Both the position numbers and the translations under genes were made by a program. A model generated the notes under the pieces. The model was not told where the DNA came from, did not search any database, and worked only from the letters and a program-made list of their open reading frames with translations. Shown here in pieces: positions 53,167-61,562 of a DNA stretch of 64,000 nt. The stretch is from Demequina mangrovi (GTDB taxonomy: Bacteria; Actinomycetota; Actinomycetes; Actinomycetales; Demequinaceae), in contig NZ_BBLU01000002.1 in assembly GCF_000759715.1 (NCBI RefSeq), positions 186,001 through 250,000 of the forward strand. The letters run 5' to 3'. The number at the start of each line of letters is the position of its first letter. Position 1 is the first letter of the stretch.

Positions 53167-54141
53167 TCAGTTCTCCTTGAGCCAGGCGGCGAGCTCGAGC
53201 GCCGCGTAGGTGACGATGATGTCGGCGCCGGCGCGGCGCATCGAGGTGAGCGCCTCGAGGTGCGCGGCGCGGCGATCCAGCCAGCCGTTCGCCGCGGCCG
53301 CCTCGATCTGCGCGTACTCCCCCGACACGTGGTACGCGGCGACGGGCACGCGCGACTGCGCGGCGACCTCGGCCACGACGTCGAGGTACGGCAGCGCGGG
53401 CTTCACCATGACGATGTCGGCGCCCTCGAGCTCGTCGAGCTCGGCCTCGCGCAGCCCCTCGCGACCGTTGGCCGGGTCGAGCTGATACGTGCGGCGGTCG
53501 CCCTGGAGCTGACTGTCGACGGCCTCGCGGAACGGGCCGTAGAAGGCCGAGGCGTACTTCGCGGCGTAGGCGAGCAGGGCGACGTCGGTGAAGCCCTCGG
53601 CCTCGAGCGCGCCGCGCACCGCGGCCACCTGGCCGTCCATCATCCCGCTGAGCCCCAGCACGTGAGCGCCAGCGCGGGCCTGTGCGAGGGCCATCTCCGC
53701 GTAGATCTCGAGCGTCGCGTCGTTGTCGACCCGGCCGGTGCCGTCGAGCACGCCGCAGTGGCCGTGGTCGGTGAACTCGTCCAGGCAGAGGTCCGCCATG
53801 ACGACCAGCCGGTCGCCCGCCGACTGCGCCGCGGACGCGATCGCGCGGTTGAGGATGCCGTCGGGGTCGACCGCCCCGGAGCCCTGCGCGTCGCGGACGG
53901 ACGGGATCGCGAAGATCATGAGGCCGCCCACGCCCGCCTCGATCGCGCGGTCGACCAGCGCCGGCACCGCGGCGAGCGGATGCTGCGAGACGCCGGGCAG
54001 CGAGCCGATGGGCCGCTCCTCGGCGAGGTCCTCGTGCACGAAGATCCCCCACACCAGCTCGGAGGCGTGCGGTCGCACCTCGCGCACGAGGCGTCGCATC
54101 GCGGGCGTGGCGCGCAGGCGGCGCGGGCGGTGGCTGATCAT
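53167..54141 (-). CDS. hemB: Delta-aminolevulinic acid dehydratase
   Basis: HemB condenses two aminolevulinates into porphobilinogen. The 324-residue protein contains RPRRLRATPAMRRLVRE, MADLCLDEFTDHGHCGVL in the metal-binding region, LLAYAAKYASAFYGPFREA (first active-site Lys) and ADIVMVKPALPYLD (Schiff-base Lys). The metal region has two Cys and an Asp where classical zinc enzymes have three Cys (CxC...C), a variation also common in actinobacteria; metal preference cannot be settled. Spacing is 8 bp to hemD. Confidence 0.97.
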   Translation of the reverse strand: MISHRPRRLRATPAMRRLVREVRPHASELVWGIFVHEDLAEERPIGSLPGVSQHPLAAVPALVDRAIEAGVGGLMIFAIPSVRDAQGSGAVDPDGILNRAIASAAQSAGDRLVVMADLCLDEFTDHGHCGVLDGTGRVDNDATLEIYAEMALAQARAGAHVLGLSGMMDGQVAAVRGALEAEGFTDVALLAYAAKYASAFYGPFREAVDSQLQGDRRTYQLDPANGREGLREAELDELEGADIVMVKPALPYLDVVAEVAAQSRVPVAAYHVSGEYAQIEAAAANGWLDRRAAHLEALTSMRRAGADIIVTYAALELAAWLKEN

Positions 54142-54149
54142 GCTGTCCC

Positions 54150-54929
54150 TCAGGCTTCCGTGACGGGCTCGAGCGCCGCGTCGAGCGCGGCGCGGATCCC
54201 AGCGTAGGTGGGCGTCTCGGCGACCGCATCCACGCGCAGACCGGCGGCGCGCGCCCCCGCCTGCGTGGTGCGACCGATCGCGATGACGCGGACGGAGGGC
54301 GCCACCTCGGGGCAGGCCGCGGCGAAGCGCTCGGCCACGGATCCCGAGGTGAGCAGCACGGCGTCGAGCTCCCCCGCCGCGACGCCCGCGACGGTCGCCT
54401 CGTCCGGGCCCGGGCCGTCCACCGTGCGGTAGGCCTCGACCGTGTCAACCGCCCAGCCCTTGCGCGCCAGCCCGCGCGCGAGCACCGGGGAGGCGAGGTT
54501 GCCGAGCGGGACCAGCACGCGGCCCCCTGGATCCGGAGCCTCGGGGAAGTCGGCGACGATGCCGCGCGCGTCGTGGCGCTCGGTCGGCACGAGGTCGATC
54601 GCGAGCCCGACGGACGCGCACACGCCGCGCGTCGCCTCGCCGACCGTGGCGACGCGCGCGCCCGGCTGCGGCTCGCCCAGCGTCCGACCGGCCGCCCGGG
54701 CCAGGCGGTCCATCGCGAGCACGGCGTTGCGGCTCGTCACCGCCATCCAGCCGTAGGCGCCGTCGCACCACGCGGCCGTGGCCTCCTCGAGCGCGGCCTC
54801 ATCGGAAGGCCCGGCGATCGCGATGAAGGCGACGGGGGTGACCTGGGCGCCCTCGGCGACGAGCTCGTCCGCGAAGGCGGTTCGCTCGGCCGTGACGGGG
54901 ACCAGGAGGCGGCGCCCGGCGAGGCTCAT
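54150..54929 (-). CDS. hemD: Uroporphyrinogen-III synthase HemD
   Basis: HemD closes the linear tetrapyrrole with ring D inversion. The 259-residue protein shows the weakly conserved two-domain fold: LLVPVTAERTAFADELVAEGAQV, WMAVTSRNAVLAM, ARVATVGEATRGVCASVGL and DAVLLTSGSVAERF, the latter with the conserved Thr/Ser-Ser region. Position between hemC and hemB supports the call more than sequence alone. It overlaps the hemC stop (ATGA). The second HemD-like domain in the window is fused to a DNA-binding domain. Confidence 0.93.
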   Translation of the reverse strand: MSLAGRRLLVPVTAERTAFADELVAEGAQVTPVAFIAIAGPSDEAALEEATAAWCDGAYGWMAVTSRNAVLAMDRLARAAGRTLGEPQPGARVATVGEATRGVCASVGLAIDLVPTERHDARGIVADFPEAPDPGGRVLVPLGNLASPVLARGLARKGWAVDTVEAYRTVDGPGPDEATVAGVAAGELDAVLLTSGSVAERFAAACPEVAPSVRVIAIGRTTQAGARAAGLRVDAVAETPTYAGIRAALDAALEPVTEA

Positions 54930-55843
54930 GCGCGGCCCATGAGGCGCTCGGCGCCGCGGCCGAGCAGCGAGAAGCCGCTCGACCGTCCGACCGAGGCGGC
55001 TTCCTCGAGCACGTCGGAGTTGCGCTCGTTGAGCGCGAGCGTGCCGTCGTGGCCGATGACCCGCGTGTGGAGCGTGAGGCGGCCGCGCGACACGGTCGCG
55101 TGCGCGGCGACGGGGGCGGCGCAGCCGGCGTCGAGCACCCGCAGCGCCTCGCGCTCGGCGGTCACGCACGCGCGGGTCTCCGCGTGGTCGAGCGTCGCGA
55201 GGAGCGTGCGCAGCTCGTCGGGCGCATCGTCCCTGATCTCGATCGCGAGCGCGCCCTGGCCGGGAGCGGGGACCATCGCGGTGACGTTCAGCGGCTCGGT
55301 GGCGTCCGCGGCCCGGCCCAGGCGGTTGAGGCCGGCGGCGGCGAGCAGGACGCCGTCGAGCCCGTCGCCGATGCGCCCGAGGCGCGTGTCGACGTTGCCG
55401 CGCAGCGGCCGGATGTCGAGGTCGGGGCGCATCGCGAGCATCTGCGCGGCGCGGCGCGGCGAGCCGGTCCCGATCGCGGCTCCCTGGGGCAGCTCCTCGA
55501 GCGAGCGCCCGTCCGTGCACAGCACGTCGCGGGGATCCTCACGCTCGGGGATCGCGACGACCTCGAGCCCCGGATAGGGCTGCGTGGGGACGTCCTTGAG
55601 CGAGTGGACGATGAAGTCGCACTCCCCCGCGAGCAGCGCCTCGCGCAGCGCGGTGACGAACACGCCGGTCTGCGACAGCCCGACCAGCGAGCCGCGGTCG
55701 ACGTCGCCCTTGGTGGTGACCTTGTGGAGCTCGACCGTCGCCTCGACGCCCGCGGCGGAGGCCGCGGCGACCACCGCGTCGGCGAACTGCCCCGACTGGG
55801 CCGTCGCGAGCGCGGATCCACGGGTGCCGAGGCGAAGATTCAT
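54926..55843 (-). CDS. hemC: Porphobilinogen deaminase
   Basis: HemC polymerises four porphobilinogens into hydroxymethylbilane. The 305-residue protein begins MNLRLGTRGSALATAQS, with VTTKGD, FIVHSLKDVPTQPYPGL, IGTGSPRRAAQM, RGNVDTRLGRI and the dipyrromethane-anchoring Cys in VLDAGCAAPVAAHA. It is the first of four hem genes. On the minus strand TACCCT ends 7 nt before the ATG, so a leaderless start is likely. Confidence 0.97.
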   Translation of the reverse strand: MNLRLGTRGSALATAQSGQFADAVVAAASAAGVEATVELHKVTTKGDVDRGSLVGLSQTGVFVTALREALLAGECDFIVHSLKDVPTQPYPGLEVVAIPEREDPRDVLCTDGRSLEELPQGAAIGTGSPRRAAQMLAMRPDLDIRPLRGNVDTRLGRIGDGLDGVLLAAAGLNRLGRAADATEPLNVTAMVPAPGQGALAIEIRDDAPDELRTLLATLDHAETRACVTAEREALRVLDAGCAAPVAAHATVSRGRLTLHTRVIGHDGTLALNERNSDVLEEAASVGRSSGFSLLGRGAERLMGRA

Positions 55844-55850
55844 GCGCACC

Positions 55851-55856
55851 AGGGTA
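55851..55856 (-). promoter_or_regulatory. -10 box for the hemCDBL operon
   Basis: TACCCT (minus strand) fits TANNNT and ends 7 nt before the hemC ATG. It lies in the 40-bp gap after the co-oriented MFS gene. Confidence 0.45.
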
Positions 55857-55883
55857 ACGAAGCGGTGGCGCGGGGCCGAACGG

Positions 55884-57098
55884 TCATCGGCGGTAGCCGG
55901 GCCCGACGAACACGAGCACCACGGCGACGAGCGCGAGGACCAGCGCGACCCAGGCCGGCGCGACGAAGCCCCAGCCGAGCCCGATGACGATCGCGCCGAG
56001 GCCCGTGCCCACCACCGTCGCGGCGTTGAGCGCGGAATGCGCGATCGCCGCGCCCAGCGACGGCGACGTGTGCGTCGCGTCCATGAGGTGCGCCTGCGCG
56101 GACTGCGAGAACACCTGGATGCACGCGCCGAGCACCACGAGCGCGATGACCACCGGCCACCCGAGGGTGCCCACGAGGCCGAGAGCGAGAAGCATCGCGG
56201 CCACACCGATGATGCCGATGCGCGCGGTCAGCACCGGCGAGCGGTCGGTGAGCCGCCCGCCCGCGAAGGCACCCGCGGTCATGCCGAGCCCGAAGATCAT
56301 GAGGATCACGGTGACCGCGTCGCTCGAGAAGCCGTTGGTGTCCTCGAGCAGCGGCACGATGTACGACTGGACCGCGCCGAGGCCCGCGAAGCCGACGGTG
56401 ACCGTCCCGATCGCGGTCCAGAGCACGCGCCCGCGCAGCGCCGCGAGCTCGGTGCGGAATCCGACGCCGCGCGTGCCCTGCGCGGACGGGACGAAGGCCC
56501 ACATGAGCACGAAGCCGGCCGCGCCGACCAGCGTGACCACGAGGTACGAGGCGCGCCAGCCGGCCTGCTCGGACAGCCACTGCATACCGGGCACGCCGAT
56601 GACCGCGGCCCCCGTGAGCCCGTACATCAGCGTCGCGATCGCCTGGCCGCGGCGCTCGGCACCGAGCGCGAGGACGCCGATGTACGTCGCCGAGCCCAGC
56701 AGCGCGCCGTGCGGCAGCCCGGCGAGGAAGCGGATCCCCAGCAGCGCCTCGACCGAGGGCGCGACGACGGTGAGCGCCGAGGTGACGACGAAGACCGCGG
56801 ACATCGTCAGCAGCAGGCGCCTGCGGTTCCACGCCGCGAGACCCACCATGATGACGGGCGCGCCGACCACGACCCCGAGCGCGTACGCGACGATGGTCCA
56901 GCCGATCATGTCCACGGTGGTGTCGAGCGAGCGGACCTGGTCCTGGATGACGCCTGCGGCGCCCTGCTGGGACAGGCCGATCGCGAAGGCCGCCACCACG
57001 AAGCCCGCGAGCACCAGCCCGGGATGCGCGGCGTGAGCGGTGCGGGGCATGCGCCAGCGCGGAGTGCCGGCCTCGGAGGTCGGGGGCAGAGCGGTCAT
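55884..57098 (-). CDS. MFS transporter (DHA1-like)
   Basis: A 404-residue transporter with 12 predicted helices, beginning about residue 20 (LVLAGFVVAAFAIGLSQQGAAGV). The loop 2-3 motif is modified (AWNRRRLLLTMSAVF, following VGAPVIMVGL), and FLAGLPHGALLGSATYIG is typical of drug/arabinose-efflux-like members. The substrate is not predictable. It is the last gene of a copC-dtxR-MFS operon, overlapping the dtxR stop by 1 nt (TGATG), so a link to metal homeostasis is possible but inferred only from context. Confidence 0.86.
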   Translation of the reverse strand: MTALPPTSEAGTPRWRMPRTAHAAHPGLVLAGFVVAAFAIGLSQQGAAGVIQDQVRSLDTTVDMIGWTIVAYALGVVVGAPVIMVGLAAWNRRRLLLTMSAVFVVTSALTVVAPSVEALLGIRFLAGLPHGALLGSATYIGVLALGAERRGQAIATLMYGLTGAAVIGVPGMQWLSEQAGWRASYLVVTLVGAAGFVLMWAFVPSAQGTRGVGFRTELAALRGRVLWTAIGTVTVGFAGLGAVQSYIVPLLEDTNGFSSDAVTVILMIFGLGMTAGAFAGGRLTDRSPVLTARIGIIGVAAMLLALGLVGTLGWPVVIALVVLGACIQVFSQSAQAHLMDATHTSPSLGAAIAHSALNAATVVGTGLGAIVIGLGWGFVAPAWVALVLALVAVVLVFVGPGYRR

Positions 57099-57769
57099 CA
57101 GGAGCCTTGCGGGACGAGCCACACCGCGTCGGCGGTGGCGGGCGGGACGGTGAGCGCGGTCGCCTCCGCGGTCTCCACCCGGATCCCGCCGGAGCCATCG
57201 GGGCCCAGCACCCGTATCGAGGCGTCCAGGTTCAATCCTAGGGTCGCGAGGTCGCGCAGCACCGCGGGATCCGCATCGGACAGCCGCACGACCACCCAGT
57301 CGCCCTGCTCGGCCTCGGCGAGGTTGGTGCCGGGGACCAGGTCGATGCGGCCGCTCGCGGACGGGATGGGGTCGCCGTGGGGGTCGCGCGTGGGGTGGCC
57401 GAGGCGCGCGTCGATCGCGTCGATCATGCGCGACGAGCAGGCGTGCTCGAGCACCTCGGCCTCGTCGTGGACCTCGTCCCAGCCGTAGCCCAGCTGCGTC
57501 ACCAGGAAGGTCTCGATGAGGCGGTGCCGGCGCACCATGTCGAGCGCGCGCCGCTCCCCCTCCGCCGTCAGCGTGATCGCGCCGTAGGGCTCGTGGTCCA
57601 GCAGCCCCGCCGCGACGAGCTTGCGGACGTTCTCCGACACCGTGGGCGCGGAGACGCCGAGGCGCTCCGCGAGCGCCTTGGTGGTGACGCGGGCATCGGA
57701 CCACTCGGTGGCGTTCCAGACGATCTTGACGTAGTCCTGCGCGGTCGGCGTCAGCGGGGTCTCGGTCAT
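57098..57769 (-). CDS. DtxR/MntR-family metalloregulator
   Basis: A 223-residue transcription factor. The N-terminal winged helix (about 1-70) has YVKIVWNATEW, TTKALAERLGVSAPTVSENVRKL and YGAITLTAEGE. The dimerisation and metal-binding domain (about 70-140) has RRHRLIETFLVTQLGYGWDEVHDEAEVLEHACSSRMIDAID, with the His/Glu/Cys ligands of the family. A C-terminal SH3-like (FeoA-type) domain follows from about 150. The Cys at the anchor position fits IdeR/DtxR-type iron sensing, though Mn sensing is possible. It starts 4 nt after the copC stop, with GGGAGG upstream. Confidence 0.92.
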   Translation of the reverse strand: MTETPLTPTAQDYVKIVWNATEWSDARVTTKALAERLGVSAPTVSENVRKLVAAGLLDHEPYGAITLTAEGERRALDMVRRHRLIETFLVTQLGYGWDEVHDEAEVLEHACSSRMIDAIDARLGHPTRDPHGDPIPSASGRIDLVPGTNLAEAEQGDWVVVRLSDADPAVLRDLATLGLNLDASIRVLGPDGSGGIRVETAEATALTVPPATADAVWLVPQGS

Positions 57770-57773
57770 GAGG

Positions 57774-58355
57774 TCAGTCCTCCCGGCCGCGGCGCAGCGC
57801 GATGGTGAGGGCGACGGCCGCCGCAGCGACGGCGCCGATGATGACGTAGACCGCCGGATTGGGGCCCACCTCCTCGTACACCGTGACGTGCGGGTCGGGG
57901 CTCGTGGTGATCGCCGGTCCCGCCTCCGCCGTGGCGGTGATGGTGACCGAGACGCTCGTCTCGGGGCTCGCGGTCGAAGACGCGGCGGGCTCCTCCGGGG
58001 CGTACGTGAAGGTCACCTCGCCCTCGATGGGATGGCCGTCCGATGCGACCACGCGGAAGACCAGCGTGTTCTCCCCCGCCGCCAGCGCCTCGTCCGGCAC
58101 CGCCGCGCTGATGGTCTCGGTGACCGGCTCGTCGACCACCAGCGCGGTACGCGTGCCGTCGGGGGCCACGATCGCGAGCTCGTTGCCGATCTCGAGCAGC
58201 TCCTCGGTGAACTCGAGCGAGACCTCCGCGAGCTCGGACACGGTCGCCCCCTCCTCGGGGTCGGAGCCGACGAGCGCGGTGTGCGCGGTCGCGGGCGCGG
58301 CGACCGCGAGGGCCGCCGCGAGGGCGGCGAGGAGCGAGAGGACGACGCGGGGCAT
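57774..58355 (-). CDS. CopC-domain copper resistance-like protein
   Basis: A 193-residue exported, membrane-anchored protein. The signal peptide (residues 1-24) ends in ATA, leaving His25 at the mature N-terminus (HTALVGSDPEEGATV), the copper-binding residue of CopC. The Ig-like domain runs to about 120 with VFRVVASDGHPIEGEVTFTY. A Ser/Thr/Ala-rich linker precedes a C-terminal membrane helix (AVYVIIGAVAAAAVALTIAL) and RRGRED. This is the YobA/CopC layout without the CopD transporter. Operon linkage with a DtxR-type regulator is noteworthy. GGGAGG precedes the ATG. Confidence 0.9.
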   Translation of the reverse strand: MPRVVLSLLAALAAALAVAAPATAHTALVGSDPEEGATVSELAEVSLEFTEELLEIGNELAIVAPDGTRTALVVDEPVTETISAAVPDEALAAGENTLVFRVVASDGHPIEGEVTFTYAPEEPAASSTASPETSVSVTITATAEAGPAITTSPDPHVTVYEEVGPNPAVYVIIGAVAAAAVALTIALRRGRED

Positions 58356-58470
58356 GGCTCGATCCTCCCACGCGGCCCCGATGAGCCTTCACGGAACCGT
58401 CATACGACCGTCATGCGACATCAAGCACCACGCAACCGATGGTTCGCCCGGGCCCCGAAGACTGACGCAT

Positions 58471-59592
58471 GTGAAGGTCGCGCTGGTAGCCGAATCATTC
58501 CTGCCGCACACGAACGGCGTCACCCACTCGCTGCTCCGGGTGCTCGATCATCTCGCCGACCGCGGCGACGAGGCGGTCGTCATCGCCCCCGAGGCCCCCG
58601 GTGCCCCCGACGAGGTCGCGGGCGCGCCCATCGTCCATGTGCCGGCGGTCGGCTGGCCGGGCTACCGCGACGTCCGCGTCGCGCTGTCGAGCGTGCGTCG
58701 CCTCAGCCGCCTGCTCGAGGAGCTCGCGCCCGACGTGGTGCACCTCGCCTCGCCCTTCATGCTCGGGTGGGCGGCGGTGCGCGCCGCCGCGGACCTCGGG
58801 CTGCCGACCGTGGCGATCTATCAGACGGACGTGCCCTCGTACGCGGCCGCGTACGGGATGCCGTGGGGCGAGCCTCTCCTGTGGGCCCGCGTGCGCCACA
58901 TCCACACGGCGGCGGACGTCACGCTCGCGCCCTCGACCGCGGCGATGGAGCAGCTCGCGGCGCTCGGCGTCGACCGGCTGCAGCTGTGGCCGCGCGGCGT
59001 CGACACCGCACGCTTCAACCCCGCGCACCGGGACGATGCGCTGCGCGCCTCCTGGGCGCCGCACGGCGAGGTGGTGGTCGGCTACGTCGGGCGGCTGGCG
59101 CCTGAGAAGCGCGTCGGCGACCTCGCGGGGATCGCCGCGATGCCCGGCGTGCGGCTCGTCATCATCGGCGAGGGCCCGGAGGGGGCGCGCCTGCGCCGGC
59201 TCATGCCGCGCGCGGAGTTCGCCGGCTTCCTGGGCGGCGGGGAGCTCGCGCGGGCCGTCGCGAGCCTCGACGTCATGGTCCACCCCGGCGAGCTCGAGAC
59301 GTTCGGCCAGTCGGTCCAGGAGGCGCTCGCCTCCGGGGTGCCGGTGGTCGCGCCCCGGCGCGGCGGTCCGGTGGACCTCATCGCGCACGGCTCGAACGGC
59401 CACCTCTACTCCCCTGGCCGCATCGACCACCTCGAGGCTGCCGTCGAGGAGCTCGTCGCGCTCGAGGACCTGCGCCTGCTCCAGGGCGCCCACGCGCGCA
59501 TCTCGGTCGAGGGACGCACGTGGCCGCGCGTGTGCGCCTCGCTCATCGGGTACTACGAGGCGGCGATCGCCGCGAGGGCGGTGTCGCCATGA
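58471..59592 (+). CDS. GT4-family glycosyltransferase (mannosyltransferase-like)
   Basis: A 373-residue GT-B enzyme. The N-terminal acceptor domain starts VKVALVAESFLPHTNGVTHSLLRVLDHL, with DVPSYAAAYGMPWGEPLLW. The donor domain has VGYVGRLAPEKRVGDL, the LVIIGEGPEGARLRRL strand and the EX7E motif ETFGQSVQE. It resembles actinobacterial GDP-mannose-dependent alpha-mannosyltransferases of the MgtA/PimB group, but substrate assignment is tentative. The start is GTG at 58471; no ribosome binding site or clear -10 box is visible. Its stop overlaps the next glycosyltransferase (ATGA). Confidence 0.9.
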   Translation: MKVALVAESFLPHTNGVTHSLLRVLDHLADRGDEAVVIAPEAPGAPDEVAGAPIVHVPAVGWPGYRDVRVALSSVRRLSRLLEELAPDVVHLASPFMLGWAAVRAAADLGLPTVAIYQTDVPSYAAAYGMPWGEPLLWARVRHIHTAADVTLAPSTAAMEQLAALGVDRLQLWPRGVDTARFNPAHRDDALRASWAPHGEVVVGYVGRLAPEKRVGDLAGIAAMPGVRLVIIGEGPEGARLRRLMPRAEFAGFLGGGELARAVASLDVMVHPGELETFGQSVQEALASGVPVVAPRRGGPVDLIAHGSNGHLYSPGRIDHLEAAVEELVALEDLRLLQGAHARISVEGRTWPRVCASLIGYYEAAIAARAVSP

Positions 59593-60713
59593 GGATCGCG
59601 CAGGTCGCCAACTTCTACGGGCCGCGCTCGGGCGGGCTGCGGACGGCTCTCCACCACCTCGGGCGGGGCTACATCGACAGCGGCGACGAGGTGCTGCTCA
59701 TCGTCCCCGGCGCCTGCGACGACGAGCGGGAGACCGCGCACGGCCGCGTCCTCACGCTCCACAGCCCCGTGCTCCCGGTCACGGGCGGGTACCGCGTCAT
59801 CACGCGGCTCGCGGCGGTCACCGACGCGCTCGCCGCCTTCTCCCCCGACGTGCTCGAGGTCTCGGACCGCACCACGCTCGCCGGGCTCGGACCCTGGGCG
59901 CGCGAGCACCGCGTGCCCGCGGCCTTCCTCGCGCACGAGCGCGTCGACGGCGTGCTCTCGACCGTGCTGCGGGGTCGCATCCCCGGGGTCACGGAGATGC
60001 TCACCGACGCGCACTCGCGATGGATCGCGGAGCGCTTCGACACGGTCGTCGCGACCACCGCCTACGCGGGCGCCGAGCTCGCGGGGGTCGGTGCGCGTGT
60101 CGAGACCGTGCCGCTGGGCGTCGACCTCGACCGTTTCCACCCGGGCCGCGCGAGCGCCGAGGTGCGCCGCCGCCACGCCCCCGACGACGTGCCGCTGCTG
60201 GTGATGGCCTCGCGGCTGTCCCGCGAGAAGCGCCCCGAGCTCGCGATCGAGGCGGTGCGCGAGCTCGGCCGCCGCGGGCGTCCCGTCCGGCTGGTCGTCG
60301 CGGGCACGGGACCGCTCGAGAGGCGCATCCGCCGCGCGGCCGCCGGGCTCCCGGTCGAGATGCTGGGCTTCGTCAGCGATCGCGACCGCTTTGCCTCGCT
60401 GCTCGCCTCGGCCGACGCGGTGATCGCCCCGGGGCCGATCGAGACGTTCGGGCTCGCCGCGCTCGAGGCGCTCGCCTCCGGCACCCCGACCATCGTCAAC
60501 GCGGCGTCCGCGCTCCCCGAGGTGGTGGGCTCCGCGGGGATCGCGGCCGATGGAACCCCGGCGGCCTTCGCCGATGCGATCGGGACGATGCTCGCCCGGG
60601 ACGGTCGCGCGCGTCGGGTCGCCGCGCGCGAGCGCGCGGTGCTCTTCCCGTGGTCGGCCTCCGTCGCGCGGATGCGCGCCGTGCACGCGCGATCCCTGGC
60701 GGCCGCGCGATGA
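59589..60713 (+). CDS. GT4-family glycosyltransferase
   Basis: A 374-residue GT-B enzyme, start MRIAQVANFYGPRSGGLRTALHHLGRGYIDSG. It has TVPLGVDLDRFHPG, MASRLSREKRPELAIEAV, VAGTGPLERRIRRAA and the EX7E motif ETFGLAALE. It is a paralogue of the previous gene, with overlap at both ends (ATGA). A paired action on one glycolipid or glycan precursor, with the following SGNH hydrolase, is an inference from the gene order. Confidence 0.9.
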   Translation: MRIAQVANFYGPRSGGLRTALHHLGRGYIDSGDEVLLIVPGACDDERETAHGRVLTLHSPVLPVTGGYRVITRLAAVTDALAAFSPDVLEVSDRTTLAGLGPWAREHRVPAAFLAHERVDGVLSTVLRGRIPGVTEMLTDAHSRWIAERFDTVVATTAYAGAELAGVGARVETVPLGVDLDRFHPGRASAEVRRRHAPDDVPLLVMASRLSREKRPELAIEAVRELGRRGRPVRLVVAGTGPLERRIRRAAAGLPVEMLGFVSDRDRFASLLASADAVIAPGPIETFGLAALEALASGTPTIVNAASALPEVVGSAGIAADGTPAAFADAIGTMLARDGRARRVAARERAVLFPWSASVARMRAVHARSLAAAR

Positions 60714-61504
60714 CCGGGCCGCGCATCGTCGCCCTCGGGGACTCGATCACCCTGGGGATCGGCGACGGCGTCCAGCGCTCGAACGGCGACGTCGGGTGGG
60801 CCGCGCACACCGCGGCCGCGCTCGGGGCCTCCTCGTTCGCGAACCTCGCGGCGAACGGCGTCCGCGCCCGGGACATGCTCGCGTCGCAGGTCCCTCGCGC
60901 GCTCGCCGAACGTCCCGACGTGGTGCTCCTCACGGTGGGCGGCAACGACGTGCTGCGCGGCGACTTCTCGCCGCTCGAGGTCGAGCTCGCGCTGGGCGAG
61001 GCGGTCGATCGTCTCGAGCGCCCCGGTCGACGAATCCTCACGGTGTCGCTCGACCGCATCGGCCTGTTCGACCTCGCGCCTCGCCGCATCGCCGACGCGA
61101 TGGCCCGCCGGGTCGGCGAGGTCAACGCGGCGATCGCGCGCGCCGTGGCGCACACGGACGTCGAGGTGATCGACGGTGCGACGCTGCTCGCCTCGCTCGG
61201 CCGGCACGCGTGGCACATCGACCGCATCCACCCGTCGCCCCTCGGGCATCGTGCGCTCGCCCGCGCCGCCGCGACGATGCTCGTCGACGACTGGGCGTGC
61301 CGCGCCGCCGTCCCGGACCCGCCCGCGCCGCCGGGACGCGCCGCCGTGGCCGCCTGGCTCGCCGTCAACGGCCTCCCCTGGGCCGTCAAGCGCAGCCGCG
61401 ACCTCATCCCTCAGGTGACGATGGTCGTCGCGCGCGAGCTCCGCGACGAGCGCCGGGCGACGCGCGGCCCGCTCGACGGACGCGCCCAGGCCTCCGACGC
61501 CTGA
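60710..61504 (+). CDS. SGNH/GDSL hydrolase
   Basis: A 264-residue esterase-like protein without signal peptide. The blocks are complete: IVALGDSITLGIGDG (Ser), ANLAANGVRARDML (Gly), LLTVGGNDVLRGD (Asn) and HIDRIHPSPLGHRALA (Asp/His). The C-terminal extension after about residue 195 contains WLAVNGLPWAVKRSRDLIP. Lipolytic or carbohydrate deacylase activity is likely. It is translationally coupled to the two GT4 genes, so the substrate may be an acylated glycolipid. Confidence 0.9.
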   Translation: MTGPRIVALGDSITLGIGDGVQRSNGDVGWAAHTAAALGASSFANLAANGVRARDMLASQVPRALAERPDVVLLTVGGNDVLRGDFSPLEVELALGEAVDRLERPGRRILTVSLDRIGLFDLAPRRIADAMARRVGEVNAAIARAVAHTDVEVIDGATLLASLGRHAWHIDRIHPSPLGHRALARAAATMLVDDWACRAAVPDPPAPPGRAAVAAWLAVNGLPWAVKRSRDLIPQVTMVVARELRDERRATRGPLDGRAQASDA

Positions 61505-61522
61505 GGGATGGCGGCACGACGA

Positions 61523-61550
61523 AGGGGCGAGGCCCCGCGGCCCCGCCCCT
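61523..61550. terminator. Hairpin between convergent genes
   Basis: AGGGGCG (61523-61529) pairs with CGCCCCT (61544-61550), with an inner GGCCCCGCGGCCCC segment. It lies between the SGNH hydrolase stop and the DoxX-like stop and could serve both strands. Confidence 0.55.
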
Positions 61551-61562
61551 CCTGTCAGCCGG

